A program made the translations under genes and the position numbers. Positions 7,262-8,899 of a stretch of DNA of 8,899 nt are shown here, piece after piece. Where the stretch lies: the NCBI GenBank assembly GCA_031290755.1, contig JAITMY010000004.1:1-8899 (forward strand). Reading direction: 5' to 3'. Below the pieces are notes generated by a model. That model was not told the DNA's origin. It saw only the letters and a program-made list of their open reading frames with translations, and made no database searches. This stretch comes from Prevotellaceae bacterium (GTDB lineage Bacteria > Bacteroidota > Bacteroidia > Bacteroidales > UBA932). Numbering within the stretch: position 1 is the first letter of the stretch; each line of letters opens with the position of its first letter.

Positions 7262-7376
7262 CAACAAGGCTTCCCTTGCTGGTGCAACAAGGCTTCCCTT
7301 GCTGGTGCAACAAGGGAGGCCTTGCTGGTGTAACAAGGCCTCCCTTGTTGGTGCAACAAGGGAGGCTTTGTTTGTC
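7262..7376. repeat. Five tandem 23-bp hairpin units with switching loops
   Basis: There are five contiguous 23-bp units: 7262-7284, 7285-7307, 7308-7330, 7331-7353 and 7354-7376. Units 1 and 2 are identical. Each has a 14-bp core of form CAAGG-NNNN-CCTTG (the last has CTTTG), at 7265-7278, 7288-7301, 7311-7324, 7334-7347 and 7357-7370, so each can form a 5-bp stem with a 4-base loop. The loops are CTTC, CTTC, GAGG, CCTC and GAGG. Because GAGG pairs with CCTC (and with CTTC by one G-U), neighbouring units can also pair over their full cores: 3 with 4 perfectly, 2 with 3 and 4 with 5 with one wobble. The linker, approximately CTGGTGCAA, keeps one orientation throughout. The array starts directly after the stop codon of the HU/DUF4469 gene. 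It is non-coding; opposite-strand frames through it only repeat the same short peptide. Confidence 0.9.
7332..7372 (+). terminator. Strong 18-bp stem-loop formed by repeat units 4 and 5
   Basis: The arm AACAAGGCCTCCCTTGTT (7332-7349) pairs with 7355-7372 over 18 positions, with a single G-U wobble (7337 with 7367) and a five-base loop GGTGC. It is the most stable hairpin I can see downstream of the HU/DUF4469 stop and could act as a 3' end or transcript-stabilising structure. There is no run of U after it (TGTCGCC follows), so it is not a canonical intrinsic terminator. Alternative pairing with unit 3 would compete with it. Confidence 0.35.
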
Positions 7377-7380
7377 GCCT

Positions 7381-7501
7381 GTCTGGTTGTACAGACGTGG
7401 CGCACCACGTTTGCACAAAGACCGCGTCTAGTTGTAGAGACGCGGCACGCCGCGTCCTTATTAAAGACCGTGCCCCGTCCCTGATGGAGACGTAGCACCG
7501 C
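7381..7501. repeat. Two covarying 30-bp hairpin units, 45 bp apart, plus a degenerate third copy
   Basis: Unit A (7381-7410) and unit B (7426-7455) are both 30 bp and match at 24 positions by eye. Each contains GTCTNGTTGTA followed by a hairpin: ACGTGG-CGCA-CCACGT in A and ACGCGG-CACG-CCGCGT in B. The one stem difference is compensated: T-A in A becomes C-G in B at positions 18 and 27. The sequence between units shares an AAAGACC end. A shorter, decayed copy lies at 7477-7501 (GTCCCTGATGGAGACG...). These look like dispersed intergenic palindromic repeat units. The remaining bases of the 328-base intergenic region hold the downstream promoter and nothing else I can recognise. Confidence 0.7.
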
Positions 7502-7520
7502 AAAAAGTTTTCGCCACAGT

Positions 7521-7552
7521 GTTGCATCGTTCCACTATTTTCTATACTTTTG
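7521..7552 (+). promoter_or_regulatory. Bacteroidota-type promoter for the isomerase-family gene
   Basis: The -7 element TACTTTTG (7545-7552) matches TAnnTTTG exactly. A partial -33 element, GTTG (7521-7524), lies 20 bases upstream, the same spacing as in the promoter at 6486-6517. Transcription would begin near 7558-7560, leaving a leader of about 30 bases, rich in A and C, before the ATG at 7589. No Shine-Dalgarno sequence is present. The isomerase gene is thus probably transcribed independently of the glycosidases. Confidence 0.7.
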
Positions 7553-7588
7553 TCGCCAAGTATTTCCCAACTAAAAACAAACTACACC

Positions 7589-8899
7589 ATGTCCTACAAG
7601 CACAAGCAGACCTTTGGTCTGATAGTCGGAACAAGAAACATTTTCAGCGCAACGATTGCGCAATCCTCGCGCAGCCTCATGCTCGCCACGCTCGACCGGC
7701 TGGGCTACGGCTGCGTCGTGCTGCCCACCGAGGCCACGCCCACCGGCTGCGTGGAGACCTACGCTGACGCGCAATTGTGCGCCCAGCTCTTCGACCAGCA
7801 GCGCCACCACATCGACGGCATCATCGTGCTGCTGCCCAACTTCGGCGACGAGGTGAGCATCGTCACCACCCTCACCGCCTCGCGCCTCCTCCGCGTGCCC
7901 ATCCTCGTGCAGGCCTGCGACGACGACAACAGCAAGGTGGATGTGCACAGCCGCCGCGACGCGTTCTGCGGGAAGATTTCGGTGTGCAACGCCCTCTACC
8001 AGCGCGGCATTCCGTTTACCGACACCAGCTACCACACGCAGCCCATCGAGGGCGAAGATTTTGAGCGCGACCTGCACCGGTTCGCCGCCGTGTGCCGCGT
8101 GGTCAACGGCCTGCGCCGCGCCCGCATTGGCGCCATCGGCGTGCGCCCCGCAGGATTCCAGACCGTGCGCGTCAGCGAAAAGCTGCTGCAGGCAAGCGGC
8201 ATCACGGTGGTGCCGGTCGACCTGTCGGAGATTATCTTCGCCGCGCAACGGCTGGCAGGCTCGGACGAGGTGGCCAAGAAAACGAGCGCCATCAAGGCCT
8301 ACGGCAGCATCCCCTCGCGCATTGGCGACGATAAGGTGGTGCGGCAGGCGCAGTTTGGCGTGGCCGTGGAGCACTGGCTCGCCGCCAACGACATCGACGC
8401 CGCCGCCATACAGTGCTGGGACTCGCTGGAGAAAAACTTCGGCTGCGCCGCCTGCGTTACGATGAGCATGCTCGGCGAGCGCCTGCTGCCCTGCGCCTGC
8501 GAGGTGGACGTGGCCGGAGCCGTGGCGATGTACGCCCTGATGCTGGCCTCCGGCGCACCCGCCGCGCTGCTCGACTGGAACAACAACTTTGCCCAAGACC
8601 GCAACAAGTGCGTGTGCACCCACTGCGGCAACTACCCGCGCAGCTTCATGCAAACCACACCCGAAATCTCAACGCTCGACGTGCTGGGTACGCAGCTGGG
8701 GCACGAGGACACGTTTGGCGCGGTGAAGGGCGCGGTGGCACCGGGACCGTTCTCGTTCTTCCGCATCTCCACCGACGACGTGGCCGGCCGCATCAAAGGC
8801 TACGTGGGCGAAGGGCAGCTCACCGCCGACGCCTACGGCATGGACGGTGGCATTGCCGTAACGCAGGTGGACAACCTGCAGCGGCTGCTCAAGTTCATT
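7589..8899 (+). CDS. L-fucose/L-arabinose isomerase superfamily protein (FucI-like), 3' end outside the window
   Basis: An uninterrupted frame of 437 codons runs to the last base of the window with no stop codon, so the protein is C-terminally incomplete here. Family members interconvert aldoses and ketoses with a divalent metal in the cytoplasm. The N-terminus (FGLIVGTRNIFSA) and the segment HIDGIIVLLPNFGDE form the Rossmann-like first domain. RDAFCGKISVCNAL (about residues 127-140) and RIGAIGVRPAGFQT follow. The catalytic region reads CWDSLEKNFGCAACVTMSMLGER, CEVDVAGAVAMYALMLASG and LLDWNNN. Glu305 and Asp329 are 24 residues apart, the same spacing as the metal ligands Glu337 and Asp361 of E. 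coli FucI. The third ligand, a C-terminal His, would lie beyond the window. CVCTHCGN (341-348) is a Cys-rich variant of a conserved family segment. The protein is similar to the shorter FucI-like relatives and is not clearly the classical roughly 590-residue FucI, so L-fucose as substrate is inference from the GH95 neighbour. It has its own promoter. The ATG at 7589 fits that promoter and the family start. Confidence 0.85.
   Translation, partial: MSYKHKQTFGLIVGTRNIFSATIAQSSRSLMLATLDRLGYGCVVLPTEATPTGCVETYADAQLCAQLFDQQRHHIDGIIVLLPNFGDEVSIVTTLTASRLLRVPILVQACDDDNSKVDVHSRRDAFCGKISVCNALYQRGIPFTDTSYHTQPIEGEDFERDLHRFAAVCRVVNGLRRARIGAIGVRPAGFQTVRVSEKLLQASGITVVPVDLSEIIFAAQRLAGSDEVAKKTSAIKAYGSIPSRIGDDKVVRQAQFGVAVEHWLAANDIDAAAIQCWDSLEKNFGCAACVTMSMLGERLLPCACEVDVAGAVAMYALMLASGAPAALLDWNNNFAQDRNKCVCTHCGNYPRSFMQTTPEISTLDVLGTQLGHEDTFGAVKGAVAPGPFSFFRISTDDVAGRIKGYVGEGQLTADAYGMDGGIAVTQVDNLQRLLKFI

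Noticed and set aside
7262..7376. CRISPR array
   Set aside because: The units are contiguous with no unique spacers, the 23-bp period is too short for repeat plus spacer, and no cas genes are visible.
7229..7527. Minus-strand frames encoding short repeated peptides through the array
   Set aside because: The repeated peptides (for example SLVAPAREALL) only reflect the 23-bp DNA period read in shifting frames. There is no start context or promoter to support them.
7571..8653. 360-codon minus-strand open frame opposite the isomerase
   Set aside because: The translation is rich in Ala, Val, Gly and His with no family motif. The plus frame from 7589 carries conserved isomerase segments and is open to the window end.

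Overview
The window is from a Bacteroidota genome, most likely Bacteroidales. Two exact matches to the Bacteroidota -7 promoter consensus TAnnTTTG support this. So do A-rich, Shine-Dalgarno-poor leaders before the start codons, an HU-like/DUF4469 protein of a Bacteroidota-type family, and a set of exported glycosidases typical of a polysaccharide utilisation locus. Most of the coding DNA is GC-rich, more so than typical Bacteroides, so a higher-GC lineage is likely. The sequence does not allow a species call.

Layout: (1) Bases 2-55 may be the last codons of an upstream gene. (2) Bases 178-6480 hold three exported glycosidases on the + strand. They are a putative lipoprotein alpha-galactosidase-like enzyme of clan GH-D (GH36/GH27 type), a GH110 alpha-1,3-galactosidase and a GH95 alpha-L-fucosidase. 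The last two are separated by only 5 bases. (3) Bases 6553-7260 encode a 235-residue HU-like DNA-binding protein with a C-terminal DUF4469 domain. It has its own promoter, which begins 5 bases after the GH95 stop codon. (4) Bases 7261-7588 are intergenic. They hold five tandem 23-bp hairpin units, then two covarying 30-bp hairpin units (with a degenerate third), then a second Bacteroidota promoter. (5) Bases 7589-8899 hold a long open frame that runs off the window, encoding a protein of the L-fucose/L-arabinose isomerase superfamily.

How the genes may work together (inference): GH110 removes the terminal alpha-1,3-galactose of blood-group-B-like or alpha-Gal glycans. GH95 then removes the alpha-1,2-fucose from the exposed H-type structure, and the GH-D enzyme removes other alpha-galactosyl or alpha-GalNAc residues. 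The fucose released could be used by an isomerase such as the downstream gene, but that gene has a separate promoter and its substrate is unproven. No SusC/SusD pair, regulator or sulfatase is visible, so if this is a utilisation locus it extends beyond the window. The most unusual sequence is the 23-bp array, in which the arms and linker stay constant while the four-base hairpin loops switch between complementary versions.
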